Notes under the pieces: model-generated
The model's input: the letters and a program-made list of their open reading frames with translations, nothing else
Databases searched by the model: none
Told to the model about the DNA's origin: nothing
Position numbers and translations under genes: made by a program
DNA from: Bifidobacterium sp. ESL0690
GTDB lineage: Bacteria; Actinomycetota; Actinomycetes; Actinomycetales; Bifidobacteriaceae
DNA: 64,000 bases
Direction of reading: 5' to 3'
Assembly (NCBI RefSeq): GCF_029392315.1
Contig: NZ_CP113939.1
Coordinates: forward strand, 62,001 to 126,000
Part shown: positions 42,286 to 51,092 of the stretch, piece by piece
How positions within the stretch are numbered: position 1 is the stretch's first letter
Layout: each line of letters opens with the position of its first letter

Positions 42286-43713
42286 GTGGAGTTTGAGGTG
42301 TGGCCTGAGGCCATTGAGCTGGGGCACATGTTTGCAGAGCAGGGTTACGAGCTTTCGCTGGTGGGCGGGCCCGTGCGCGACCTGCTGCTGCACCGGAAAA
42401 GCCATGACCTTGATTTCTGCACCTCCGCGCGGCCGGAGCAGTTTGAGCTGATTTTGAAGCGCTTCGGCCATGATGGATTTTGGGATATGGGCCGCAAGTT
42501 CGGCACCTTGGGTGCGATGCGGCGTCGTGAGGACGGCACTGAAGTCAAGGTCGAAGTCACCACGTATCGCTCTGATAAATACGACCCGGACTCCCGCAAG
42601 CCGGAAGTGAGCTATGGAGATTCGCTTGAGGGCGACCTTTCCAGACGCGATTTCACCGTCAACGCTATGGCTCTGCGTGTGCCCGACCTTGAATTCGTCG
42701 ATCCGTTCGGCGGTGCCAGCGACTTGGCCAAAGGCATTCTGCGCACGCCGGTCGACCCGCGCCAATCCTTCGAGGACGACCCGCTGCGCATGATGCGTGC
42801 GGTGCGGTTCGTCGCCCAGCTCGGCTTCCGCATCGAGCCGGACACTGCCGAGGCCATCACCGACATGGTCGATCGCATCTCCATCGTTTCCGCCGAGCGC
42901 GTGCGTGACGAAATCACGAAGCTGCTGCTTTCCGAACGTCCGCACGAGGGCATCGAGGCGTTGGTCGATTCCGGTTTGGCCGATATTGTATTACCTGAGA
43001 TTCCGGCGCTGAAGCTGGAGATCGATGAGCATCACCGTCATAAGGACGTTTTCGAGCACACGCTCATGGTGCTCGACCGTGCGATTGCGCTGGAAACCGG
43101 TCCCGACGGCCCCGTGCCGGCTCCCGACCTGACGTTGCGTTTGGCCGCGTTGCTGCACGACATCGGCAAGCCTGCCACGCGTCGCTTCGAGCCTCACGGC
43201 AAAGTGAGCTTCCATCATCACGACGTGGTGGGTGCCAAGCTGGTGCGCAAACGCTTGAAGGCACTGCGTTTCGACCACTATATCGTCTCCGACGTCAGCG
43301 AATTGGTGAACCTGCATCTACGGTTCCACGGCTACGTCGACGAGCCTTGGACGGACTCGGCCGTTCGCCGGTATGTCAAGGATTCCGGCCATCTTTACGA
43401 ACGTCTGAACCGCCTCACCCGTGCCGACGCCACCACGCAGAACAAGCGCAAGGCGTTGATGTTCTCGGAGGCGATGGACGAGCTTGAGGCGCGCGTCAAG
43501 GAGCTCAAGGAGCAGGAGGACTTCGACGCGATTCGCCCGGACGTCAACGGCAACGAAATCATCGAAATCCTCGGTATCAAGCCCGGCCCACAAGTCGGCC
43601 GCGCCTACAAACACATGCTCGATTACCGCTTGGATCACGGCCCTGCCGACCACGACACCGCCGTCGCCGAACTCAAGCGTTGGGCTGTGGAAGAAGGATT
43701 GATCGCCGAGTAG
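42286..43713 (+). CDS. pcnA: CCA tRNA nucleotidyltransferase
   Basis: 475 residues from GTG 42286, which has GGAGG six bases upstream; a frame beginning at 42259 lacks such a site. The nucleotidyltransferase signature is LVGGPVRDLLL then DLDF (catalytic Asp41 and Asp43). RRDFTVNAMA and the tRNA-binding head follow, and an HD domain is seen in RLAALLHDIGKPATRRF with HHDVVGA. The enzyme adds or repairs the CCA end of tRNAs; the only tRNA gene here lacks an encoded CCA. The gene is called pcnA in actinobacteria and heads the divergent MurJ cluster. Confidence 0.94.
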   Translation: MEFEVWPEAIELGHMFAEQGYELSLVGGPVRDLLLHRKSHDLDFCTSARPEQFELILKRFGHDGFWDMGRKFGTLGAMRRREDGTEVKVEVTTYRSDKYDPDSRKPEVSYGDSLEGDLSRRDFTVNAMALRVPDLEFVDPFGGASDLAKGILRTPVDPRQSFEDDPLRMMRAVRFVAQLGFRIEPDTAEAITDMVDRISIVSAERVRDEITKLLLSERPHEGIEALVDSGLADIVLPEIPALKLEIDEHHRHKDVFEHTLMVLDRAIALETGPDGPVPAPDLTLRLAALLHDIGKPATRRFEPHGKVSFHHHDVVGAKLVRKRLKALRFDHYIVSDVSELVNLHLRFHGYVDEPWTDSAVRRYVKDSGHLYERLNRLTRADATTQNKRKALMFSEAMDELEARVKELKEQEDFDAIRPDVNGNEIIEILGIKPGPQVGRAYKHMLDYRLDHGPADHDTAVAELKRWAVEEGLIAE

Positions 43714-43916
43714 GCGCCAGAAAACTCGTGCAGGCCGCCAGCTAAGCCAGTGACCCGCACAAATCAATATAAATAGGACGATAATAAGCAACGCCCTACG
43801 ATGAAAATCAACGGGTTGAAAGTTTTAGAGACTCACACCTTGTACCCGTAGTGGACGATTTCACCGATACGACGAACATATCACAATGGTGTTTGACTCT
43901 CAAACGTCCAGAGCGA

Positions 43917-44546
43917 TTACTTCTTGGGCTGGCGGAAGTCCTGCGGGAGCTTGGCTTTGTCGACCTTGCTCAGTGGAGTGCAGCCCTCGATGTTCTTGAT
44001 TTGGGAACCGACGGTGGGCAGTGAGCCTTTTTTCGTCAGATCGGTGAATGTCGAGCCGATGACCACGCTCACGACCCCGTCCTGCCTGTTGTCCATCACC
44101 AGTTTCGCGTCAGTGAAGTTGCTATACACCGTGTAAGCCTGCCAGATATTGTTGACCCCGTAGTAGATGGTGGTCCGCTCGACTTTTCGCGAAGTGAAAT
44201 CGCCGACGCTGGAGACGTTGAAATGGCGGTTGGTCAATGCGTCGCCGACCGCCCGAGCGAGGCCGACCGCCTTCGTTCCATTGAGCACGTTGACTTCCAC
44301 GCTGTTGTTTGGCTGATACATGGCCGGGCTTTTCTTCGGATCGTCGGTGGCGCAGACGAGCGGTGCCCCGAAATTGGTTTGCGCCTGTGGCACGCCGGCG
44401 TTGCTTTTGCCAAGAGAATGGAAAAGGGTGAAGAATGCGACGACCAGTGCGACGACCAGAATGGCCGCAATCGTTGAAAACACGCGCATCTGACGGTGAT
44501 GCACATACTTCTTGCGTGCCTGACGTTCGTCACTAAATTGCTGCAT
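43917..44546 (-). CDS. LytR C-terminal domain protein, membrane anchored
   Basis: 209 residues. A basic N-terminus (RQARKKYVHHRQMR) and a signal anchor (VFSTIAAILVVALVVAFFTL) place the rest outside. Residues about 90-190 show the LytR_C pattern: VEVNVLNGTKAVGLARAVGD, then TIYYGVNNIWQAY and SVVIGSTFTDL. Stand-alone LytR_C proteins are common in actinobacteria and are thought to bind cell-wall components; the exact role is unknown. It lies between pcnA and rsmA on the opposite strand to pcnA. Confidence 0.85.
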   Translation of the reverse strand: MQQFSDERQARKKYVHHRQMRVFSTIAAILVVALVVAFFTLFHSLGKSNAGVPQAQTNFGAPLVCATDDPKKSPAMYQPNNSVEVNVLNGTKAVGLARAVGDALTNRHFNVSSVGDFTSRKVERTTIYYGVNNIWQAYTVYSNFTDAKLVMDNRQDGVVSVVIGSTFTDLTKKGSLPTVGSQIKNIEGCTPLSKVDKAKLPQDFRQPKK

Positions 44547-44808
44547 GTTTCGTTCCTGTCAACCGTGCCTGCGCCAATTCCTGCAGGCTCGTGGGCTCAC
44601 CCGACGCGCGTAGGATTTGGCGAAATATCGACGTTTTCACTTTACCGTGAGAGTGTGACGCGCTGGGCGGATATCCGGGTTCGGCCGTTGCCGAGCCGAA
44701 ACCTAGAGCTGATGTATTGGACTAAAATTCACTAGATTCGATTGAATTGAATTAGACCAGGTGGATCATATCGGCATTCCGGGCAAGTGATAGGCCGAAC
44801 GAGCGGAA

Positions 44809-45735
44809 TCAGCCTTCCATCGCTGCAGCCAATGCAACGAATTCATCGATGGTCAGGGTCTCGCCGCGTCTGGTCGGATCGATGCCGGCTTGTGTGAACG
44901 CTTCCATCGGCACCAACTTTTTCAGGGCTGCGTGAAGGGTTTTGCGGCGCTGCCCGAATGCTGCATCGATAAGCTGGAACACCTTCTTGCGATTGGCTTT
45001 CGAGGCTAGTTTGTCTTTGGAACCCTCGTCATAACGGGTAAACGAAACCAGCGCGGAATCGACGTTCGGCGCGGGCCAGAAAACGTTGCGGCCCACCAGC
45101 CCGACGCGCTCGGCGCGGCCATACCACGCCAGTTTCACGCTCGGCGTGCCATAAATCTTTGAACCGGGTTTGGCCGCGAGCCGATCAGCCACCTCCTTCT
45201 GCACCATGACTAGAAAATGGTCGAGATTTTCGAATCGCTCGAGCAGCGTCAGCAATATTGGCGTCGCCACGTTGTACGGCAGATTGGAAACGAGCGTGAA
45301 TGGGTTGCTGTTTTCAAGATTCGGCGCAAAATCAGGCAGCGTCGCGGGACTCAGGCTCATGGCATCGGCCGTGACGACGGTAAGTCGATTGGCCGCTTCC
45401 GGCATGAATTCGGCAACGGTTTCCGGCAGGCGTGCGGCCAGTGCCGGGTCAATTTCCACCGCGGTGACGGCAGCGCCAGTTTCCAGCAAAGCCAAGGTAA
45501 GTGAGCCCAATCCCGGCCCGACTTCAAGCACTTTGGTATCGGCTGTAACGCCAGCCTCGCGCACAATGCGTCGTACGGTTCCCGGGTCGATCACAAAGTT
45601 TTGCCCGAATTTTTTGGTCGGGCTGATCCCTGCTTCGGCCGCAATCCGCCGGATATCCCCTGCACCCAGCAAGTGGCCGGTATGTGGCGGATTGCCGTCT
45701 GCCAAGCCGCTCTCGTCCGTCATCTGTTCACTCAT
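44809..45735 (-). CDS. rsmA: 16S rRNA (adenine(1518)-N(6)/adenine(1519)-N(6))-dimethyltransferase
   Basis: 308 residues (KsgA/Dim1 family). Sequence signs: KKFGQNFVIDPGTVRRIV, the SAM site VLEVGPGLGSLTLALLE, AVEIDPALA, and the catalytic NLPYNVATPILL. It dimethylates two adjacent adenosines near the 3' end of 16S rRNA; loss gives kasugamycin resistance. The first 20 residues are a species-specific polar head. The neighbour rpf-like gene upstream on the same strand matches the rpfB-ksgA order known in actinobacteria. Confidence 0.96.
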   Translation of the reverse strand: MSEQMTDESGLADGNPPHTGHLLGAGDIRRIAAEAGISPTKKFGQNFVIDPGTVRRIVREAGVTADTKVLEVGPGLGSLTLALLETGAAVTAVEIDPALAARLPETVAEFMPEAANRLTVVTADAMSLSPATLPDFAPNLENSNPFTLVSNLPYNVATPILLTLLERFENLDHFLVMVQKEVADRLAAKPGSKIYGTPSVKLAWYGRAERVGLVGRNVFWPAPNVDSALVSFTRYDEGSKDKLASKANRKKVFQLIDAAFGQRRKTLHAALKKLVPMEAFTQAGIDPTRRGETLTIDEFVALAAAMEG

Positions 45736-45986
45736 GTTTTCAAAGATACCCTTGGTACGCGAATCGATAGGTTTGCGAGCTGGGAGTGCTGCCGAGATTG
45801 CAGCTATAAATGGCTGAAAGTATCGGATATGACTTATGGCTTAGGTTCGTGAGGCTGAAGTTTCGGTGATAATTGAAACTTTGGGGGTGCAAAGAGGCCA
45901 AGTGCCAGACGTAACTGAAACATTCAGTCAAAAAGGTAGCGTCAGCTGCGGCCGCGGTTTTGTAAGAACGACCGAAACCCAATCGT

Positions 45987-47435
45987 TTAATACCAATGAT
46001 TCGCATTCCAGAAAACGCGGGCCGCGTTCGGGCTGCCGTAACGCCCGTTGATATAGGTCAGACCAGCGGCGATCTGCGTGGCGCCGTTATCCGGCCAGTC
46101 GGTCTGGCTGGTGTACAGGTAATAATAAAGAATCTGCGGAATGCCGTATGCGGTCGAATTCGGGTTTCCTGCATTCCAGCGCCAACCGGATTCGTGATCC
46201 CAAATCCATACGAGGTTACTCCAGTTGTCTCCGGTCCAGCCATATTGCGCTGCAGCGCCCTGAGCGTAGATTTGCGCCGCTTCGCGTGATGGATGCCAAA
46301 GTCCGCCACCCGATGGGGCCGAAGGTGTCGGGGCTGGAGTCGGTGCGGGAGCCGGAGCGGGCGCTGGAGCCGGGGTAGGTGTCGAAGGCTGTGAAGGCTG
46401 GCTCGGCTGGCTGGGCTGCTGCGAAGGAGTCGAAGGCGCGGGCGTGGACGAACTCGAATTGCTTGAATTGTCGTTGCCCTTGTTCGAATCGCTGTTGCTG
46501 TTTGAGCCGCTATCGGAGCCGGAGCCAGAACCGGAATTGCTATTGCTGCCACTGCCGCCCGTTGAAGGCGCAGGAGTGGGTGCGGCGGGTCCGACGGCTA
46601 CGATTTCTTCGACCGGTGCTTGCGAGACGGCTTCGGATTTGAGCGTTGAGCTTTCCGCTTGGCCATCGACGTACGTGACGTCGTAAACCTGTTGTTTGTT
46701 GCCGTTTTGGCCGGCTTGGCGAATCTCGGTCTGGCCGGGCTGCAGGCTGGAATCGACCACAGTGCGCGTGGGGAAGGCTACGGCGACGTTCTTGGTTTCC
46801 TGGCCGTGTGTGACGCGCTGGACGCGAAGGATGGTCTTTCCGTTCTCTTCGCTGACGTTGACGCGGTCGTCTTTGCCGATGGTGATGTTCTTGGAATCGA
46901 GAATCGAGGCGGCCGTAAGCTTGCCGTTGGGCGCGACGGACGTCTTGCCGTCGGCGATCACCGTCACCGGGCCGGCCTTGTTGATCACGAATCCGCCGGT
47001 AAGTTGGTTATAGACGTTGCCGACATTGACCGAGACCTTGGAGGCGTTCTGGTCATTGGCTTTGAAGAAGCCGAGCAGCTGGTCGGCGCTGGTGGCGTAG
47101 GTCCAGAAAGGCACTTCCTGACCTTGGATGTTGATGGTGGTCTGGTAGGCGCTGCGCACGGTGACCACGTCATTGTTTTTCAGGCCGGCCAGCTTGTCGG
47201 TGGATTCGATGAAATCGTGCGATTTGGTCTTGACGCCTTGCGATTCAAGGAATCTGGGTACGGAGGCCGAATAGGTGGTGACGGTTTTGGTATCGCCGTT
47301 GACCGTCAGAGCAACGCTTTTGCGTGCGGTGATCGCGAAGAAGATGATGCTGGCCAGCAGCACCACTCCCACGCAAACCGCCACGCGAACCCTGCGCAAA
47401 GTGACGAACCGGCGTGGCGTCCATCGACGTGCCAT
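45987..47435 (-). CDS. Resuscitation-promoting-factor-like wall hydrolase with G5 domain
   Basis: 482 residues from ATG 47435, which has GGGGG six bases upstream; a frame to 47501 is less likely. A signal anchor (VRVAVCVGVVLLASIIFFAI) is followed by two DUF348 units (VALTVNGDTKTVTTYSASVP and a later SVNVGNVYNQLTGGFVINKA), a G5 domain (VTHGQETKNVAVAFPTRTV), a long Ser/Asn/Pro linker and a C-terminal lysozyme-like domain. The latter has WIWDHESGWRWNAGNPNS with a probable catalytic Glu near 415, and STAYGIPQILYYY. This SLT/aggregation-promoting-type domain replaces the classical Rpf catalytic domain of RpfB. It would cleave peptidoglycan. Confidence 0.88.
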   Translation of the reverse strand: MARRWTPRRFVTLRRVRVAVCVGVVLLASIIFFAITARKSVALTVNGDTKTVTTYSASVPRFLESQGVKTKSHDFIESTDKLAGLKNNDVVTVRSAYQTTINIQGQEVPFWTYATSADQLLGFFKANDQNASKVSVNVGNVYNQLTGGFVINKAGPVTVIADGKTSVAPNGKLTAASILDSKNITIGKDDRVNVSEENGKTILRVQRVTHGQETKNVAVAFPTRTVVDSSLQPGQTEIRQAGQNGNKQQVYDVTYVDGQAESSTLKSEAVSQAPVEEIVAVGPAAPTPAPSTGGSGSNSNSGSGSGSDSGSNSNSDSNKGNDNSSNSSSSTPAPSTPSQQPSQPSQPSQPSTPTPAPAPAPAPAPTPAPTPSAPSGGGLWHPSREAAQIYAQGAAAQYGWTGDNWSNLVWIWDHESGWRWNAGNPNSTAYGIPQILYYYLYTSQTDWPDNGATQIAAGLTYINGRYGSPNAARVFWNANHWY

Positions 47436-47634
47436 CCAAACCCCCTGAAGTAATTTGCCGAGCATACCGCGATTACCGGGCATACCCATTGTCATAATCA
47501 AGTCTACAGTCTATCGGTTTCGCTGTGGGGGTTGCAATGCGTATCTGGGTTATGGAGTCAAGATTTCGCAAAGAAAAGTACGGCGAACAGTACCTATGAA
47601 GGTTGTAAAAGTTAAAGCCGTTTAAGAAGGGAAA

Positions 47635-47733
47635 GGGGCGGGAGAGAAGGGGATATTCCCGCCCCTAAAGGGCGAAGCAAATTGGGGGAAGTTTCGCCCT
47701 TGGACGCTGCCCTCATATGGAAGAGGGGCAGCG
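47635..47733. other. Three consecutive hairpins upstream of the rpf-like gene
   Basis: Hairpin 1: GGGGCGGGA (47635-47643) with TCCCGCCCC (47657-47665). Hairpin 2: AAGGGCGAA (47668-47676) with TTCGCCCTT (47693-47701). Hairpin 3: 47705-47714 with 47723-47733 (CGCTGCCC type, one bulge). A further palindrome TTACTCG/CGAGTAA lies at 47739-47756. They sit 200 bases before the rpf-like start and 230 bases after the tRNA on the same strand; they may end tRNA transcription or form a structured leader. Confidence 0.65.
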
Positions 47734-47967
47734 CTTACTTACTCGAGCACGAGTAATACAGTCGGCGCCTCCTTCACGCCGGAATCGTTGTGGACGTAAG
47801 GTTTGCGAACCGCCACAACGCACGCAACCCACTTTCGTGGGCCATACAACAAATTCATTACCGCTTCCATTGGCGCGCACCGCCCGCCTCAGCCGCGAAC
47901 AATGCCGACACCAATAACCTCAACCGCAAACTGCTTAATCGTCTCTCACCGCAACTTCGCACCGGTG

Positions 47968-48041
47968 AGCCTCCTGTCGGGATCGAACCGACGACCTGCC
48001 GCTTACAAGGCGGCCGCTCTGGCCATCTGAGCTAAGGAGGC
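47968..48041 (-). tRNA. tRNA-Thr (anticodon TGT)
   Basis: 74 bases on the minus strand. The acceptor stem GCCTCCT pairs with AGGAGGC. The D arm has AGCTCAGATGGCC, and the anticodon stem GCCGC/GCGGC encloses the loop CTTGTAA, giving anticodon UGU for threonine. The T arm is GTCGG TTCGATC CCGAC. CCA is not encoded; it would be added by the CCA-adding enzyme. Confidence 0.95.
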
Positions 48042-48568
48042 GTTGGTTTCGATCGTAACCGACAAAACCAGACAGACCATTACTTTAACAGCAAGGCTCG
48101 ATTACCTTGACGTGCCTAGGGTTTTGGCTGACCAGTGGAATTCGTGCCGATATTTTTCGCAATACAAACGTTTTGTGAACGATGTTACTTAAAATGATAT
48201 TTGTTTATATGGTATAATAACATAAAACGTTATATGCGAATCCTCGTCCGGAAACTTACGCGACTATCAGATGGTAATAATTACTGATATAAATGGATTT
48301 CCGGACATTTTTATCATTTTACGTCACATAAAATTAAGTTGCGTTTTGCGCAAAACGGCTTCGCTAAACGAGAGAGAATTCGCCGGCTTTTGACTCTTGT
48401 TATACTCTTAAGAATGCTGCTTCTTGCACATCTTGGTCGGCATTGCACTTTTGGGGAATGCCGCACGGCTTGTTGGGGGTAGGAATGTTAGGACATAATC
48501 AGCCGGCGTCCCGTAAGGTGCCGGTAAATGGACAACGTTGCTAGCGCAAAGAGTATAGAGGATGGGGT
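48042..48568. other. AT-rich gap before the first DsbA-like gene
   Basis: About 530 bases, strongly AT-rich at 48150-48330. An extended -10 box (TGT followed by TATACT, around 48408-48416) is the best promoter candidate for the DsbA-like gene, with a leader of about 145 bases. No ORF with a ribosome-binding site and no structured RNA are supported. Confidence 0.45.
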
Positions 48569-49564
48569 ATGGCTCGGCATACACGCAATGGCTACTCATC
48601 GACGGCAGCTAATACTTCTTGGTATGGAGGCGTCGACGCCGGTGATTTGTTGCTTCAGGCGCGTCGCGCCCAGGAAGCCAAGGAGCGCAAGCAGCGTCGT
48701 ATCATCGGATTCGTGGCTTTCGTCATCGTCGTCATTTTCGTGGCCGTTATCGGGTTGGTCAGCTATCGTTCCATTGCCAAGCGCAATGCTGCACAGAATA
48801 TTACTGAAGACCAGGCGTACGCGACCTTGCAGAACGTCAAATTCAAGCCCAAATTCACCAACGACAAGGGCGGGATACTTTTTTCGAATGCCGGTTACGG
48901 CAAGAAAGCCGCCAACGCCCCGACGCTGGAAATCTATACTGACCCGATGTGCCCCGGATGCGCCGTCCTGCACCAGCAAATGGACGCGACGTTCCGCTCG
49001 ATGCTCGATGCCGGCCAGATAAACCTTGAAATTCATCCGGTGACGTTCCTTGACAATATGTCGACCGATCACTATTCATCGCGTGCTGATAATGGTGTGG
49101 CCTATATTTCGTCCAACGACCCCAATCCCGACCATTTGCTTGACTTCCTGACCAATATCCATTCCGATAGTTTCCAGCCTGAAGAAGCCGCCAATTACCA
49201 GCCTGTGAGCAACGAGCAGCTGCAACAGCAGGCCGTGGCTTCGGGCGTTCCAGCGAATATCGCGGCGAAGGCGTTCGGCAGTGAATACGAGCCTTGGCTT
49301 TCGGCGGCCGCGCAATATACGCTGCGTCGGCCTGAGCTTAAAGACATCGCCGGGCAGTTCAAGGGCAAGCTCACCACGCCTGTGGTGGTGATCAATGGCA
49401 AGATGCTCGATATTTCGGGGATTTCCGACATCGGACTCACCTATAAGGTGGCCATTCTGCAGTCCATCGGCCTTTCCAATGAGGATATCGGCAGGGTCGG
49501 CGCGCAACCGGCCATCGGCAGCGACGGCAACCCGACGTTCCCGAAGACCCAGCCCACTGCGTGA
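48569..49564 (+). CDS. Membrane-anchored DsbA-like thioredoxin-fold protein (first paralogue)
   Basis: 331 residues. A polar N-terminus with AKERKQRR is followed by one helix (IIGFVAFVIVVIFVAVIGLV), so the rest is extracytoplasmic. The thioredoxin-fold active site is TDPMCPGCAVLHQQM with Cys128 and Cys131, and the cis-Pro segment is GKLTTPVVVINGKML. It should form or isomerise disulfide bonds in exported proteins. A paralogue with the same layout is encoded convergently at 49884-50840. GAGGATGGGG lies before the ATG. Confidence 0.9.
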   Translation: MARHTRNGYSSTAANTSWYGGVDAGDLLLQARRAQEAKERKQRRIIGFVAFVIVVIFVAVIGLVSYRSIAKRNAAQNITEDQAYATLQNVKFKPKFTNDKGGILFSNAGYGKKAANAPTLEIYTDPMCPGCAVLHQQMDATFRSMLDAGQINLEIHPVTFLDNMSTDHYSSRADNGVAYISSNDPNPDHLLDFLTNIHSDSFQPEEAANYQPVSNEQLQQQAVASGVPANIAAKAFGSEYEPWLSAAAQYTLRRPELKDIAGQFKGKLTTPVVVINGKMLDISGISDIGLTYKVAILQSIGLSNEDIGRVGAQPAIGSDGNPTFPKTQPTA

Positions 49565-49797
49565 GCGTGAGTTATTAGCTCTGATCTGATTGATTCGTTG
49601 CGGCTTGTCAGCGACAGCTTTCTTGCATGAATCCCTCTGAAAACTAGAAAGATTCATGCAGTGGTCGTCAGTTCAGTGGTCGTCAGTAATTACCTTCTAG
49701 ATGAATAAGTCGAGATGCTGGAAAGCAGTCAGCGGGCAAGCCTTCAAGGTTCCGCTTCCGAGTTACCTGTCTCAATAAACCCAGTCAGTGAAACGAA

Positions 49798-49841
49798 ACC
49801 GGCGGCAGACCACACATCAATAGTGTGTATCTGCCGCCGGT
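49798..49841. terminator. Terminator between the two convergent DsbA-like genes
   Basis: ACCGGCGGCAG (49798-49808) pairs perfectly with CTGCCGCCGGT (49831-49841); the inside adds CACAC/GTGTG. It lies 43 bases after the stop of the second paralogue and can serve both genes. Confidence 0.85.
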
Positions 49842-49883
49842 CTTAAGCTGCGAATGTCGCGAAAGTGACTTGCCTGTCCCTGC

Positions 49884-50840
49884 TTACTTCAGCGATTCAG
49901 GCGCTCCGGTGCCGATTGCCGGCATGACGCCCTTTTGCCCGACCTGTGCTTCCTTGATGCCCAGCGACTTCAGCAGAGCCTGCTGCTGAGAGATGCCCAG
50001 CTCGGAAACCTGGGTCATATCCATCAACTTGCCGTTGATGGTCACGGCCGGGGTGCTCAGCTGGCCGGAATCGTTCAGAATGTCTTTGCGCCTGACCGTG
50101 TAGTTGTATGACGCTTCGAGCCACTTGTTGTACGTGCCGTTGAACGCCTTGGACATCACATTCTTCGAAACCCCGGCTGCCACGGCCTGCGCCTGGATTT
50201 GCTCATTGCTGGTTGGCTTGTACTTAGCGCCTTCGTCGGGCTGGTAGTCCTTCTTGTAAAGGTTGCTGACAAAATCAAGCAGGTGCTGGGGGTTCGAATC
50301 ATGGCTGGCGACGTAGAGAATCGCGCCGGCTGCGCGCGTGGAGTACTGGTCGGTCGAATCCGCGTCGAGGAAGTTCATGACGTGGTAGACGAGATTGATC
50401 TGGCCGGAATTGACCATTTTATCGAGGTCGGAATCGATTTGGCGGTGCATCGAGCCGCAGCCGGGGCAAAGCGGATCCATGAAAATCTCGACGGTCGGAG
50501 CTTTCTCGACCTTCTTGTCGTAGCCGTACTTGGAAATGAGGATGCCGCCCTTTTTGTCGATGTGCTTTGGCTTGGTTTTCACCGACTGTAGCGAGGTGTA
50601 AGAAGCGTCGGCGGTGACCTTGTTCGCCTCGTTCTTCTTGATAATCGAACGGAGGCTAATGATAGCGATGATGGCGACGAGCACGAGGATGATGGCCACG
50701 ACGAGCGCACCGATGAGCGTCTGCTGCTTGCGTTCCTTGGCCGCGGCCTCTTCCAGCGCCTTCTGTCGCGCCGCTTCCTCGGCTTGGCGCCTGGCTCGTG
50801 TCTGGCGTTTTTGCGCTTTTTTATTGCCCTGTTGTGCCAT
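49884..50840 (-). CDS. Membrane-anchored DsbA-like thioredoxin-fold protein (second paralogue)
   Basis: 318 residues from ATG 50840, with GAAGGA upstream. A basic, Ala/Gln-rich cytoplasmic head (KKAQKRQTRARRQAEEAARQ) precedes one membrane helix (about 41-62). The outer domain carries FMDPLCPGCGSMHRQID (Cys125, Cys128) and the cis-Pro strand LSTPAVTINGKLMDM. The two paralogues share GGILxSxxGYxKK and the ADN/AAG-YISS/YVAS segments, so they arose by duplication. Divergence in the CPGC surroundings may mean different partners. Confidence 0.92.
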   Translation of the reverse strand: MAQQGNKKAQKRQTRARRQAEEAARQKALEEAAAKERKQQTLIGALVVAIILVLVAIIAIISLRSIIKKNEANKVTADASYTSLQSVKTKPKHIDKKGGILISKYGYDKKVEKAPTVEIFMDPLCPGCGSMHRQIDSDLDKMVNSGQINLVYHVMNFLDADSTDQYSTRAAGAILYVASHDSNPQHLLDFVSNLYKKDYQPDEGAKYKPTSNEQIQAQAVAAGVSKNVMSKAFNGTYNKWLEASYNYTVRRKDILNDSGQLSTPAVTINGKLMDMTQVSELGISQQQALLKSLGIKEAQVGQKGVMPAIGTGAPESLK

Positions 50841-51092
50841 GTGTCCTTCTTTGTGATTGCAAAATGCTGCCAATCGCCGGTTCGTTCACCGTATAGCGAC
50901 TAAAGCAACCAACGTACTCAAATAGACTTAATGCTCTCTTATTTTGCACGTATGGGTGGATGAAATAGCCCGAGAGCTGAGTGTGTTGGCAGTTTATTAC
51001 AGATATTGATACTATGTCTAATTATCTTTCGGTTTGGCTTGGGTTTCTGCCCGGTTTCAGCTACTGTTTATTCGCATTTATTGATAACCGTA

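Noticed and set aside
45000..48050. Further tRNA genes near tRNA-Thr
   Set aside because: No second cloverleaf with matching T arm and anticodon stem could be found around it.
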